Shown in pieces: positions 32,802 through 41,504 of a DNA stretch of 64,000 nucleotides (position 1 is the first letter of the stretch; each line of letters begins with the position of its first letter). Source of the stretch: an uncultured Eubacterium sp. (GTDB lineage Bacteria > Bacillota > Clostridia > Oscillospirales > Acutalibacteraceae). Position numbers and translations under genes: made by a program. Below the pieces are notes generated by a model. The model saw nothing but the letters and a program-made list of their open reading frames with translations, did no database searches and was not told where the DNA came from. Where the stretch lies: the NCBI GenBank assembly GCA_934561395.1, contig CAKTGF010000004.1, positions 1-64,000 on the forward strand. The letters run 5' to 3'.

Positions 32802-34034
32802 TTATTTTCTTTTTACTCTGAAAATTGCATCAGGAGAAATTGCTTTATCACACTTAAAGGAATAAACATCCGTTGCCTTGTTGGCAACGTTAACATATTC
32901 ATTATCCTTAACATTAAATAAGCTTTCAACTACTATGGTGTATGGTTTTTTGCCCGGCTCAACGACCTCAAGCTCGTCCCCCTGATAAAACCTGTTACGC
33001 TGGCTTACGGTTAATATTCCGTTATCCCAGGATTTAAAGAGAGCACACACATCCCAATTGCGAATGTATCCGCCGGTTTCCAATACCTGACCGTTTTTAA
33101 TAGGGCCGAAATTAAAGCCTGTGGTATATTCCCTATGGCTCATTTTATCCATTTCGTCAAGTATCCATTGGGAGGGCTTAAAGTTCTCCGGCCTGCCTTG
33201 GGCTGTGTATTCGTCAATAGCGTTTCGGTAGGCGTAGGTAACAATGGCGGTGTAGTATTCACTCTTTGCTCTGCCCTCGATTTTGAAGGAATCAACCCCT
33301 GCCCGGTCAAGCTCGGCAATATGCTCAATCATGCATAAATCACGGGAGTTAAAAATATAAGTTCCGTTTTCATCCTGATTGATTGGAAAATATTGGTTTG
33401 GCCTTGTTTCCTCCACCAAATGATATTTCCACCTGCAGGGCTGGGCACAGTCCCCACGGTTAGCGTCACGGCCGACCATATAGTCTGACAAAATGCACCT
33501 GCCGCTAAAGCTCATGCACATTGCGCCGTGAACAAACACCTCAATTTCAAGGTTGGGGTTTGTGTTTTCCCTAATGCATTTTATTTCATCAAGGGAAAGT
33601 TCACGGGCGGTAACAATTCTGCTTGCGCCCATATCATAAAGGGCGTTTGCCGCAGCGTAGTTAACAATGCCCACCTGTGTTGACATGTGAATATCTGTAT
33701 CAGGCGCATATTTTTTTGCAAGTGACAGCACACCCATATCGGCAATAATAAGTGCGTCAACCCCGATTTGCTGAACATACTTAAGATAATCGGGTAAAGC
33801 GCCAAGCTCATTATTCCTTGGCAACGTGTTGCAGGTTAAATAAATTTTTTTGTTGTTATTATGGACAAGCTCAACAGCCTGCTTCAGCTGGTCCGCATTA
33901 AAGTTGGAGGGATTTGTTCGCATGCCGAACATTTCTCCGCCAACATATACTGCGTCGGCACCAAACTTTACCGCAAGCTTAAGCCTTTCCATATCGCCAG
34001 AGGGCGATAGTAATTCAATATTGTGTTCTTTCAT
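32802..34034 (-). CDS. U32 family peptidase / tRNA hydroxylation protein
   Basis: A 410-residue member of the U32 family. It starts with IELLSPSGDMERLKLAVKFGADAVYVGG and has EVFVHGAMCMSFSGRC and the cysteine-bearing RGDCAQPCRWKY, all family hallmarks, with an FKIEGRAKS segment and a C-terminal beta domain. Members were first called collagenase-like peptidases; more recent work links the TrhP/RlhA/UbiU-type proteins to prephenate-dependent tRNA or rRNA hydroxylation and iron-sulfur clusters. It is single here, without the paired second U32 gene seen in Bacillus. Last gene of the dgt-to-U32 cluster, 5 bases after mltG. Confidence 0.9.
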   Translation of the reverse strand: MKEHNIELLSPSGDMERLKLAVKFGADAVYVGGEMFGMRTNPSNFNADQLKQAVELVHNNNKKIYLTCNTLPRNNELGALPDYLKYVQQIGVDALIIADMGVLSLAKKYAPDTDIHMSTQVGIVNYAAANALYDMGASRIVTARELSLDEIKCIRENTNPNLEIEVFVHGAMCMSFSGRCILSDYMVGRDANRGDCAQPCRWKYHLVEETRPNQYFPINQDENGTYIFNSRDLCMIEHIAELDRAGVDSFKIEGRAKSEYYTAIVTYAYRNAIDEYTAQGRPENFKPSQWILDEMDKMSHREYTTGFNFGPIKNGQVLETGGYIRNWDVCALFKSWDNGILTVSQRNRFYQGDELEVVEPGKKPYTIVVESLFNVKDNEYVNVANKATDVYSFKCDKAISPDAIFRVKRK

Positions 34035-34039
34035 ATTAA

Positions 34040-35275
34040 TTAAGCCAAAAGATAAGGCGCATATGTGTTTACCTTATCCTTAAATTCAGAATAGGTTTTT
34101 GCAGTGTACATATTGCCGTCGGTATCATGGAAGAAGAACTTAGCGTCTGTCTTTTCAGGATACAATGCCGCCTCAATTGCCTTGGCGCCGGGGTTGCAGA
34201 TTGGACCTGCCGGCAAGCCGATAACAGTTGAGTTGTTATTGGTATTGTAATAAGCCAAATAATAATCGGCGGTGTGTGATGATGAGGATGAAAGTGACGG
34301 CTTAACCTTATTTGTAATGTAATCCGAGGTGGATTGACAGCCTAAGGTGGGGAAATTAACAGGGTCCTTCAAACGGTTGTAAAGAATGCCTGAAATTGTT
34401 TTCATTTGGTCCTCATTGTCTGCCTCTTTTTGAATGATTGAGGCAATTATCATAATTTCGTAGGTTGAATAGCCAAGCTTTTCAACACGCTTCTTATATT
34501 TATCCGTAAACTTATCGGAGCCGTTATCAACAAATTTTTTAACAACGGAAGATGCATTTTCGCCCACAAAGAATTCGTAGGTATCGGGGAACATAAAGCC
34601 CTCCAGCCTGTAAGGCACGGTTTCCTGTGCGGTTAAATCCTTGCAAAGATAGGTGTTGAAGTCCCCTGTTTGGACAACAGAGGCAAGGGCTGCCTTGTCG
34701 CAAACATCGTTTTCTGCAAGTTTGTCAATAATTTCAGGCACGGTGTAGCCCTCCGGGAAGGTAAGCTTTACGGTTTCCTCAAGCTTAGAATCGCCCTGTA
34801 GGGCCAGTAGCATGCCTTCAATGCCCATTTTTCCGTTAAGGTAATAAACGCCCGAAAGATACGGACCGCCGAGCTTTGAGGTGGAAATAAGCTTATCTCT
34901 CAACTTTACAAAGGTTTTGCAAAAGTTTTTGCATTTGATTAAATCGTATTTAGATAAAATGTCAATGGCGTCGTCGCTTGTTTCAACGGTATCACTGAGC
35001 ATAACGGTTACCGATGAATTGCTTTTTGTGATTGCCAAAACATCATTCATACAAAAAATAGCGTAAACGGAAATTGCCATAGACGCAACTATAACAAAAA
35101 TAAAGAAAGCATAGGTAGAGCCGACGCCCTTACCCTTTTTCTTTTTTTGCTTGGTTTTAACGGCGGTTTTTGCAGAGCCGGTTTCGGCACCGCCGCCGCT
35201 GTTCCCCACGCTGTTTGAAAAATAAATATCGTTAGTTGTTTCCTTTTCGTTAAGGTTAAAATCTAAGTTATCCAT
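34040..35275 (-). CDS. mltG: Endolytic murein transglycosylase MltG
   Basis: Cuts nascent glycan strands in the membrane and is thought to end their growth. The 411-residue protein has a Gly/Lys-rich cytosolic N-terminus, one membrane helix (about residues 54-74), a LysM-like region with LTFPEGYTVPEIIDKLAENDVCD, and the YceG catalytic domain with the active-site Glu in IIASIIQKEADNE, TLGCQSTSDY and AGPICNPGAKAIEAALYPEK near the end. Located between fthC and the U32 gene, with 8- and 5-base gaps. Confidence 0.95.
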   Translation of the reverse strand: MDNLDFNLNEKETTNDIYFSNSVGNSGGGAETGSAKTAVKTKQKKKKGKGVGSTYAFFIFVIVASMAISVYAIFCMNDVLAITKSNSSVTVMLSDTVETSDDAIDILSKYDLIKCKNFCKTFVKLRDKLISTSKLGGPYLSGVYYLNGKMGIEGMLLALQGDSKLEETVKLTFPEGYTVPEIIDKLAENDVCDKAALASVVQTGDFNTYLCKDLTAQETVPYRLEGFMFPDTYEFFVGENASSVVKKFVDNGSDKFTDKYKKRVEKLGYSTYEIMIIASIIQKEADNEDQMKTISGILYNRLKDPVNFPTLGCQSTSDYITNKVKPSLSSSSSHTADYYLAYYNTNNNSTVIGLPAGPICNPGAKAIEAALYPEKTDAKFFFHDTDGNMYTAKTYSEFKDKVNTYAPYLLA

Positions 35276-35283
35276 TTTTCCTC

Positions 35284-35844
35284 CTATCTGCAGGTATAAA
35301 CTGCATTTTCAGTTATAACATAATTAACACTTTTATCGTATTTATCAACAGGTAATTCATCAACCATAAGCATATTATAGCATAATCCTATTGAAATTAA
35401 AGAATATTTTTCTAAAAATCTGTCATAATACCCCTTACCATAGCCAAGCCTGTATCCCCTTTTGTCAAATGCCAGAGCGGGGACTATTATTATTGAATTG
35501 TCAAAGCTTTCAATTTTCGGGCAAAGGGTTGTGTCAGGCTCGCTGATACCAAAGGAGCCTTTTATTAAATCATCGGGGCAAGTAATTTCATAAAACTCCA
35601 TTGCGCCGTTTTTATCAACGCAATAGGGCAAGGCAACACGCTTACCTGCTTTAAGGGAGCGGTCTATTATGTAATCGGTTGAAACCTCGTCACCAAAGGA
35701 GCTGTAGCATAAAATCAGTTTGGCACTTTTGTAGGGCTCAGTATCAAACAGTGCCTGTGCTATTGAATGACTGCAAGCCGATTTGTTGTCAACAGCTTTT
35801 CTTATAGCTTTGAAGCTTCTTCTTAATTCGCTTTTTATCTGCAT
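35284..35844 (-). CDS. 5-formyltetrahydrofolate cyclo-ligase
   Basis: ATP-dependent enzyme that converts 5-formyltetrahydrofolate to 5,10-methenyltetrahydrofolate, returning the storage form to active folate. The 186-residue protein has the N-terminal KSELRRSFKAIRKAV, the substrate segment DEVSTDYII and the ATP-binding GYRLGYGKGYYDRFL near residue 133. The start overlaps the end of the DJ-1 gene by 10 bases. Gene names used for the family are fthC, ygfA and yqgN. Confidence 0.95.
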   Translation of the reverse strand: MQIKSELRRSFKAIRKAVDNKSACSHSIAQALFDTEPYKSAKLILCYSSFGDEVSTDYIIDRSLKAGKRVALPYCVDKNGAMEFYEITCPDDLIKGSFGISEPDTTLCPKIESFDNSIIIVPALAFDKRGYRLGYGKGYYDRFLEKYSLISIGLCYNMLMVDELPVDKYDKSVNYVITENAVYTCR

Positions 35845-36374
35845 TGAATTGTTTTTCTAACCTCTTGGGCAACAGCCTCGCCTTTAATGTGCTTAACTAT
35901 TTCCAAGCCGAAATCAATGCAAACGCCTGCGCCCTTGGCAGTGATAAAATTACCGTCGCTTACAACATATTCCTTTGAAATTGTTGCACCATCGAGTGCC
36001 TCCTCAAAACCGGGGAAGCAAACGGCCTCCTTGCCGTTGAGTAAGCCTTTATGACCCAAAATTGACGGTGCTGCACAAATTGCACAGGTTAAAGTGTTTG
36101 TGTTTATTGCGTTATCAATGGCGTTTTGAACTGCGGGGCTTGCCTCCAAATTTTTGGTGCCCTCGCCGCCACCGGGCAAAACAACTGCCTCAACATCATA
36201 AAAATCAAAATCGTTAATGCTCATATCTGCGGTAACATCAATGCCGCAGGAGGATTTAACAATCTCACCGGTAACGCCAACGGTTTTAACATCAATATTT
36301 GCTCTGCGCATCATATCAACAGGTGCAAGAGCCTCTATAATTTCAAATCCGTCTGCTAAAAAAACATAAACCAT
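35835..36374 (-). CDS. DJ-1/PfpI family protein
   Basis: A 179-residue protein of the DJ-1 superfamily. It begins MVYVFLADGFEIIEALAPVD with the conserved Glu of the active site and has the nucleophile cysteine in CAICAAPSILG (about residue 97). Relatives of YajL and ThiJ act as chaperones or glyoxalase/deglycase-like enzymes; the exact activity cannot be read. GAGG lies 8 bases before the ATG at 36374. It is packed between an acetyltransferase gene and fthC. Confidence 0.93.
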   Translation of the reverse strand: MVYVFLADGFEIIEALAPVDMMRRANIDVKTVGVTGEIVKSSCGIDVTADMSINDFDFYDVEAVVLPGGGEGTKNLEASPAVQNAIDNAINTNTLTCAICAAPSILGHKGLLNGKEAVCFPGFEEALDGATISKEYVVSDGNFITAKGAGVCIDFGLEIVKHIKGEAVAQEVRKTIQCR

Positions 36375-36376
36375 AA

Positions 36377-36832
36377 TTATTTCCTCACATAACATAATGC
36401 AAACGGCTGTTCAAGTGAGCAACCGTCAAACAAATAATCAACAATTTCGTCAGACTGGTTAAACACAAGGCTTTTTAAACTCACATCATGTGTAAAACCC
36501 CGATTTTTATAGTATTCAATCAGCCAATTTTCGGCAGGAATTAAGCATACACAGCCGAATTGAGCCTGAACATATTTTAAAAGCTGCGACATACAGCCCT
36601 TATTTCTGAATTTCTCCAAGGTGCAGGCTGCATAAATATATTGCGCCTGTCTGCCTAAAAGCTCACATTCAACCAAATAGAGCATTGAGCAAATCTGCTC
36701 ATTGTCATAATAAGCAAGGCAGCGGCAGTTTTTTGCGTTATTGATAAAAAACTCGATATCCTCACGGCTGTCGCCAAAGGCCTCATGCCAACAAAGCACT
36801 ATATCGTCAACATTGTTTGTGTACTTAATCAT
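36377..36832 (-). CDS. GNAT family acetyltransferase
   Basis: An N-acetyltransferase-like protein of about 151 residues. The acetyl-CoA site is suggested by TLEKFRNKGCMSQLLKYV, a variant of the Q/RxxGxG/A loop in which Lys-Gly-Cys replaces the usual residues, and the C-terminal LIEYYKNRGF is the common Y-x-x-x-G-F end. Substrate unknown. I start at the ATG at 36832, which overlaps the DUF2156 stop by 8 bases, rather than at a start 105 bases earlier inside that gene. The two look like a coupled pair, the second half of which often occurs with DUF2156 proteins in Clostridia. Confidence 0.8.
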   Translation of the reverse strand: MIKYTNNVDDIVLCWHEAFGDSREDIEFFINNAKNCRCLAYYDNEQICSMLYLVECELLGRQAQYIYAACTLEKFRNKGCMSQLLKYVQAQFGCVCLIPAENWLIEYYKNRGFTHDVSLKSLVFNQSDEIVDYLFDGCSLEQPFALCYVRK

Positions 36833-37727
36833 TGTAAACAGCCACGCATTTCTCCAACAATAGCTCAGGGTTATATGATTGCTTGGCTTTTCGCAAGCCC
36901 TCAATACCCAAATCCTCTTCCCTGTTAACAAATTCATAATTCATTAAGCAGTTTTTTGTAAATTCCTGATTTATTATAGGATAAGCTCCCTGAATTTCCG
37001 CAGGGGCCTTTTCAAAATGGGTTACAAAGCAGTGACCGCTGACCTGAGGCTCGCCCATGGTGTAGGCAATTACCTTTGAGTTAACCCTGATTAAACCACC
37101 CACAAAGCCCAAGGCATCGTAGTTTTGAAAGGCTGTCAGCACAGCCTCAAATTCAAGGGAATAATCCTCGTCATCCTCTGCGTTGTCGGCCTTTTCGGCA
37201 ATCCAGGAGGTGTGCAGAGCGATACATTCGTCAATGTTATCCTTATTGATAATTTCAAAGGACCAATCGGGATTGTTCTTTTTAAAGTTTGTTATATGAT
37301 TGCGCTTTCCGTGGTATTTCTTGCCTGACAAGGTTGCCATTTTTTCGGTAGAATATACATAGTCATTAAATCCGCTGTCGTATTTGTATTCAAATTGACC
37401 TGTGAAAGCCTCCTGCATTAAGGGTAAATAGCCCTCTGTAATGCCGTAAATTTTCGGATTAACGCCGGAGCGCTTTGCATCGTCAATAATTTGCGAAACA
37501 GCGTCGGTAAAATCTCCTTCGCCCAGTGGCAACGAATATTGAATATCATTACCTATGCCCCATTTGCAAATAAAAAAATCCTTATACTTGCATATCTGGG
37601 TGGAATAAGCTGTTGACCAAATAAAAACATTGCCGAAGGTATATTCGCAGTTAAAGCTGTTTGCGTGTTTCAAACATTTATCAACCCAACCCTTATCCTC
37701 AATGGTCGGCTTGTGAAAACTAAGCAT
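36825..37727 (-). CDS. DUF2156 protein (phosphatidylglycerol lysyltransferase-like GNAT fold)
   Basis: A 300-residue soluble protein of the DUF2156 family, the same fold as the catalytic domain of MprF/LPG synthase but without its membrane half. Features are FGNVFIWSTAY near the N-terminus, KMATLSGKKYHGKRNHITNF in the middle, and the C-terminal NREEDLGIEGLRKAKQSYNP, which is the most conserved family segment. It may aminoacylate or acylate a small or lipid substrate; none is known. I start at the ATG at 37727, 8 bases after AAGGA and overlapping the tmk stop by 8 bases. A start six codons earlier is possible. Confidence 0.85.
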   Translation of the reverse strand: MLSFHKPTIEDKGWVDKCLKHANSFNCEYTFGNVFIWSTAYSTQICKYKDFFICKWGIGNDIQYSLPLGEGDFTDAVSQIIDDAKRSGVNPKIYGITEGYLPLMQEAFTGQFEYKYDSGFNDYVYSTEKMATLSGKKYHGKRNHITNFKKNNPDWSFEIINKDNIDECIALHTSWIAEKADNAEDDEDYSLEFEAVLTAFQNYDALGFVGGLIRVNSKVIAYTMGEPQVSGHCFVTHFEKAPAEIQGAYPIINQEFTKNCLMNYEFVNREEDLGIEGLRKAKQSYNPELLLEKCVAVYND

Positions 37728-38391
37728 TTTCAAGTTCCTTTTCAATAATTTTTACTACGTTGTTGTGTATTTCCTCAATAGAAAGGGGTTCATTGCCGTC
37801 AGAGCATGGAACAACATTCCAATTTTGCTTTTTTGCGGCATATAAGGCTGATTTTCTGCATTTTTGCAAAAACTCAACATCTGCCTCGTGAACATCCTTT
37901 TTGCCCTCGTCGCCGTTATATCTGCCTGTCATAAGCTTTTGAGAAATTTCAACGGGCATATCAAGGAATATAACGCAATCGGGCTTTGGAATACCTAATT
38001 TGTTATATTCAAAATCGGCGCTCCATTTTAAATATTCATCCCATTTATCAGAGGCAATTTTTTCCATTTGATAAATAGAATTTGAGGTTGCGTATCTGTC
38101 GGCCAAAATAAGCACATTGTTTTCATAATCTGTTTTCCAATTCTGCTTAAATGAGGCATAACGGTCAACAGCATAAAATGCGCCTGCGGCATAGGCATTA
38201 ACATCGCTTGCCTTTTTGCCGAATTCTCCGCCGAGATACATTTTAACAAGGGTGCTTGATGGGCTGTCATAATCAGGCAGCTTGATTTTTTTGTATTCAA
38301 TCCCCTTGTTTTCAAAATAATTTTGTAAAAGTTGGGTTTGGGTGGATTTGCCGCTACCATCCAAGCCCTCCATTATAATTAATTTTGACAT
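37720..38391 (-). CDS. tmk: Thymidylate kinase
   Basis: Phosphorylates dTMP to dTDP for DNA synthesis. The 223-residue protein begins with the P-loop IMEGLDGSGKST, followed by the DR motif in LADRYATSNS and a lid with TGRYNGDEGKKD. The segment SNSIYQME is an odd variant of the usual SxxAYQ. In B. subtilis tmk is elsewhere; here it lies in a replication and transcription cluster (dgt-dnaG-rpoD). It overlaps DUF896 by 13 bases. Confidence 0.94.
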   Translation of the reverse strand: MSKLIIMEGLDGSGKSTQTQLLQNYFENKGIEYKKIKLPDYDSPSSTLVKMYLGGEFGKKASDVNAYAAGAFYAVDRYASFKQNWKTDYENNVLILADRYATSNSIYQMEKIASDKWDEYLKWSADFEYNKLGIPKPDCVIFLDMPVEISQKLMTGRYNGDEGKKDVHEADVEFLQKCRKSALYAAKKQNWNVVPCSDGNEPLSIEEIHNNVVKIIEKELENA

Positions 38392-38597
38392 TTGTTCTTT
38401 CTTTCCAGCTTGCGCTTGTTACCTTTTTCGTCAACGATATAGGTGTTTTCCAGCTGACCGATAAGGCTAGCCTTAAACGAGTTAATATATTCAAGCCTTA
38501 ATTGCGCCTGTTCCTTTTTTTCTTCCTCGGTTAAGCCCTCTTCGGTTTTGGATTTTTTTGCAAGCTCGTTAATTCTATCAATTTTTTCTTGCTTCAT
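38379..38597 (-). CDS. DUF896 protein (YnzC-like)
   Basis: A 72-residue protein beginning MKQEKIDRINELAKKSKTEEGLT and continuing to a conserved LRLEYINSFKASL segment, the DUF896 signature; the three-helix fold is known from YnzC of B. subtilis, whose gene sits near lexA and is SOS-induced. The function is not settled. It starts within the rpoD stop (TGATG) and overlaps tmk, so it is translated with both. Confidence 0.93.
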   Translation of the reverse strand: MKQEKIDRINELAKKSKTEEGLTEEEKKEQAQLRLEYINSFKASLIGQLENTYIVDEKGNKRKLERKNKCQN

Positions 38598-39724
38598 CAG
38601 TCTAAGAAATCCTTTAACTTTTTACTTCTGCTTGGGTGGCGAAGCTTTCTTAAAGCCTTAGCCTCAATTTGTCTGATACGCTCACGGGTTACATTAAACT
38701 CCTTGCCCACCTCTTCAAGGGTTTTAGGGTTGCCGTCATCAAGTCCGAACCTTAAGCGAAGCACCTTTTCCTCCCTTGGGGTAAGGGTTTTAAGCACATC
38801 TGTAAGCTGCTCCTTAAGCAGGCTCATTGATGCGGCGTCGGCAGGCGCAAGAGCGTCGTCGTCCGGGATAAAGTCCCCAAGGTGAGAATCCTCCTCCTCG
38901 CCGATAGGTGTTTCAAGGGAAACCGGCTCCTGAGCAACTCTTAAAATTTCTCTTACCTTATCAACAGGCATTTCGAGAAATTCTGAAATTTCCTCCGGTG
39001 TGGGCTCCCTGCCGTTTTGGTGTAAAAGCTGTGAATTTGCCTTTTTAACCTTGTTAATGGTTTCAACCATGTGAACGGGTATTCTTATTGTTCTTGCTTG
39101 GTCTGCAATGGCACGGGTTATAGCCTGCCTAATCCACCATGTTGCGTATGTGGAGAATTTAAAGCCCTTGGTGTAATCAAACTTGTCAACCGCTTTAATA
39201 AGGCCCAGGTTACCCTCCTGAATTAAATCAAGAAATTGCATGCCCCTGCCCACATATCTTTTTGCAATGCTTACAACAAGGCGCAGGTTAGCCTCGGCAA
39301 GGCGTTTCTTTGCCATTTCATCATCATCGTTAATTTTCATTGCAAGCTCAATTTCTTCTTCGGCTGTTAAAAGAGGAATTCTGCCGATTTCTTTAAGATA
39401 AACCTTAACCGGGTCGTCCATTGCGGCACTGTCGTTAACGGCAACGGTGTCTGCGGCGTCGGTTTCCTTGGGCAGGTCAACCTCAAGGGTAATGCCGTCA
39501 AGAGTTTCTGCCGAAAAATCATCAATAATATTAATGTTTGCGGCGTCAATCTGCTCGTTAAGCTTTTCAAGCTCGTCAACATCAAGGTCAAGTTCTACAA
39601 TAAGATTATCAATCTCCTGTGCGGTAAGATGACCTGACTTTTTACCCTTTTCAACCAAGTTTTTAAAAGCGGCAGCTTTTTTATCATCCTGTGTTAAAGG
39701 GGTCTTTTCATTTGTGTTAGCCAT
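38597..39724 (-). CDS. rpoD: RNA polymerase primary sigma factor SigA (RpoD)
   Basis: Housekeeping sigma factor of 375 residues. Region 1.1 is acidic (about 1-85); region 1.2 starts at DDPVKVYLKEIGRIPLL; region 2 has NLRLVVSIAKRYVGRGMQFLD and TYATWWIRQAITRAI for -10 recognition; region 3 and 4 end in the helix-turn-helix TRERIRQIEAKALRKLRHP. Typical Firmicute length. It lies in the dgt-dnaG-rpoD macromolecular-synthesis cluster. The promoters called in this window fit its consensus. Confidence 0.98.
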   Translation of the reverse strand: MANTNEKTPLTQDDKKAAAFKNLVEKGKKSGHLTAQEIDNLIVELDLDVDELEKLNEQIDAANINIIDDFSAETLDGITLEVDLPKETDAADTVAVNDSAAMDDPVKVYLKEIGRIPLLTAEEEIELAMKINDDDEMAKKRLAEANLRLVVSIAKRYVGRGMQFLDLIQEGNLGLIKAVDKFDYTKGFKFSTYATWWIRQAITRAIADQARTIRIPVHMVETINKVKKANSQLLHQNGREPTPEEISEFLEMPVDKVREILRVAQEPVSLETPIGEEEDSHLGDFIPDDDALAPADAASMSLLKEQLTDVLKTLTPREEKVLRLRFGLDDGNPKTLEEVGKEFNVTRERIRQIEAKALRKLRHPSRSKKLKDFLD

Positions 39725-39745
39725 AATTTTAACTCCTCTTATGTA

Positions 39746-41482
39746 TTAATTCTTATTAAATAAATTTCTGAAAGCATCATCACTCAAGTTTGATGTGTTA
39801 ATTGCTTGCTCGCTTTTGAACTCGTCTTTAACGGTGCTTATGCAATCGTTAAACTCACGCTTTGGGTCGGCGCTTTTTCCCGTTCGTGCAATAATGCCGG
39901 AAAGCCTGCCGATTTCACTGTCGCTGAGGGTTGCGGAAAAGTTCATTAAATCCAAATCCTCTTGATTTTGAATTTTTTGAACAATCAGTCTAAAAGTATT
40001 TCTTATGAATCCCTCGGTCAGGCAGTTATCGTCAAAGTCGCTTAAAAGAGAGCAGCAGTCAGGATACAGCAGCAGCAGACCCAACAGCCTGTCCTGTGCT
40101 TTGGTCTTGCGTGTGCTAACTCCGGTTTCAAAGGTGTCCTTCCTCGCCTCGTGAATGTTGTTTTCAACAATCTTTTTAAATTGCTGCTTGCTTTCCCTTT
40201 TGGTTTGCCGTTTTTTGTAATTATTTAGCTGCAGCAATATGTTGCTTTTTTCAACGCCCAGCTCCTCGGAAAGCCGAGAAACATATAAATCTTCCTCAAT
40301 AGGTGTAACCCTTGATAAAATCTTTATGGCGTCGTTTAAAAAATCTATTTTGCCCTGGGTGTAGGAAAGATTATATTTTTTCCTTGCGTTAACCAGGGAA
40401 AATTCTATTTCATTGGCAGAGCCCTCAAGCATACCCTTAAACTTTTCCCTGCCTTGGTTTTTGATTATCTCGTCAGGGTCCTTACCGCCGGTAAGGGAAG
40501 GTATTCTAATCTTAATGTCGGTTTGCTCAAACATTGAAATGGCTTTGTTAAGCGCCTTTTGCCCTGCCTCGTCAGCATCGTAGGTTAAAATAACCTCATT
40601 AGCATAGCGTTTAATCAATCTTACCTGCTCGTTTGTTAAAGCAGTTCCGCAGCCTGCAACGGCATTGGTAAAGCCTGCCTGGTGCATTGCGATAACATCC
40701 ATATACCCCTCGCACAGAATAATGGAATCCTCGCCGCTGTCCTTGGCAAAATTAAGGGCAAAAACCTCATTTGTCTTTTTATAAACAAGGGTGTCGCCGG
40801 TGTTGATATACTTAGGCTTGCTGTCGTCAAGCACACGGCCGCCAAAAGCAATAACATTGCCCCTAACATCAATAATCGGGGTCATAACACGGTTTCTGAA
40901 ATTGTCATAATACCCTTTTGAGCCCTTGCGAACAACCCCTGCCTCAACCATCTCGGGTATAAAAAAGCCCAGGGATTTAAGGTGCTTTAAAAGCCTGTCC
41001 CAGCTGTCGGGAGCGTAGCCGAGGCCAAAGTGATTAATAGTCTTTTGTGTAAGCCCACGGTTAAGAAAATAATTAAGGCCTACTCTGCCCTCTTCGCTCA
41101 GCATATACGAATGGTAAAACTTTGCTGTTTCACGGTTAATTTCAAGTATCCTGCGCCGCTTTTTTGATAGTGAGTTATCGTAGGAATTTTCATCGGGCAT
41201 TGACATGCCTGCCCTTTGTGCCAAAAGCTTTACAGCATCAATATAATCTAAGTTTTCAATTTTTTTGATAAATCCAACCGCATCGCCCCCTGCGCCGCAG
41301 CCGAAGCAATAAAAGCTTTGAGTGTCCGGATAAACGGTAAAGGAAGGCGTTTTTTCGTTATGAAAGGGGCAAAGCCCAACAAATGTGCTGCCTCTTTTTT
41401 TCAGTGTAACATAAGTTGAAATAATATCGTTAATATCTGTTTTTAGTTTCAGTTCCTGAATAAAACTGTCCGATAACGGCAT
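39746..41482 (-). CDS. dnaG: DNA primase DnaG
   Basis: Synthesises RNA primers at the replication fork. The 578 residues include an N-terminal CHC2 zinc finger with Cys38, His41, Cys59 and Cys62 (LCPFHNEKTPSF and YCFGCGAGG), a TOPRIM domain with ILCEGYMDVIA and LTYDADEAG, and a helical C-terminal DnaB-binding domain with lower similarity. It lies between dgt and rpoD with short gaps (22 and 21 bases), the classic Clostridial order. Confidence 0.97.
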   Translation of the reverse strand: MPLSDSFIQELKLKTDINDIISTYVTLKKRGSTFVGLCPFHNEKTPSFTVYPDTQSFYCFGCGAGGDAVGFIKKIENLDYIDAVKLLAQRAGMSMPDENSYDNSLSKKRRRILEINRETAKFYHSYMLSEEGRVGLNYFLNRGLTQKTINHFGLGYAPDSWDRLLKHLKSLGFFIPEMVEAGVVRKGSKGYYDNFRNRVMTPIIDVRGNVIAFGGRVLDDSKPKYINTGDTLVYKKTNEVFALNFAKDSGEDSIILCEGYMDVIAMHQAGFTNAVAGCGTALTNEQVRLIKRYANEVILTYDADEAGQKALNKAISMFEQTDIKIRIPSLTGGKDPDEIIKNQGREKFKGMLEGSANEIEFSLVNARKKYNLSYTQGKIDFLNDAIKILSRVTPIEEDLYVSRLSEELGVEKSNILLQLNNYKKRQTKRESKQQFKKIVENNIHEARKDTFETGVSTRKTKAQDRLLGLLLLYPDCCSLLSDFDDNCLTEGFIRNTFRLIVQKIQNQEDLDLMNFSATLSDSEIGRLSGIIARTGKSADPKREFNDCISTVKDEFKSEQAINTSNLSDDAFRNLFNKN

Positions 41483-41504
41483 AATCTAAGCTCCTTAATG
41501 CAAA

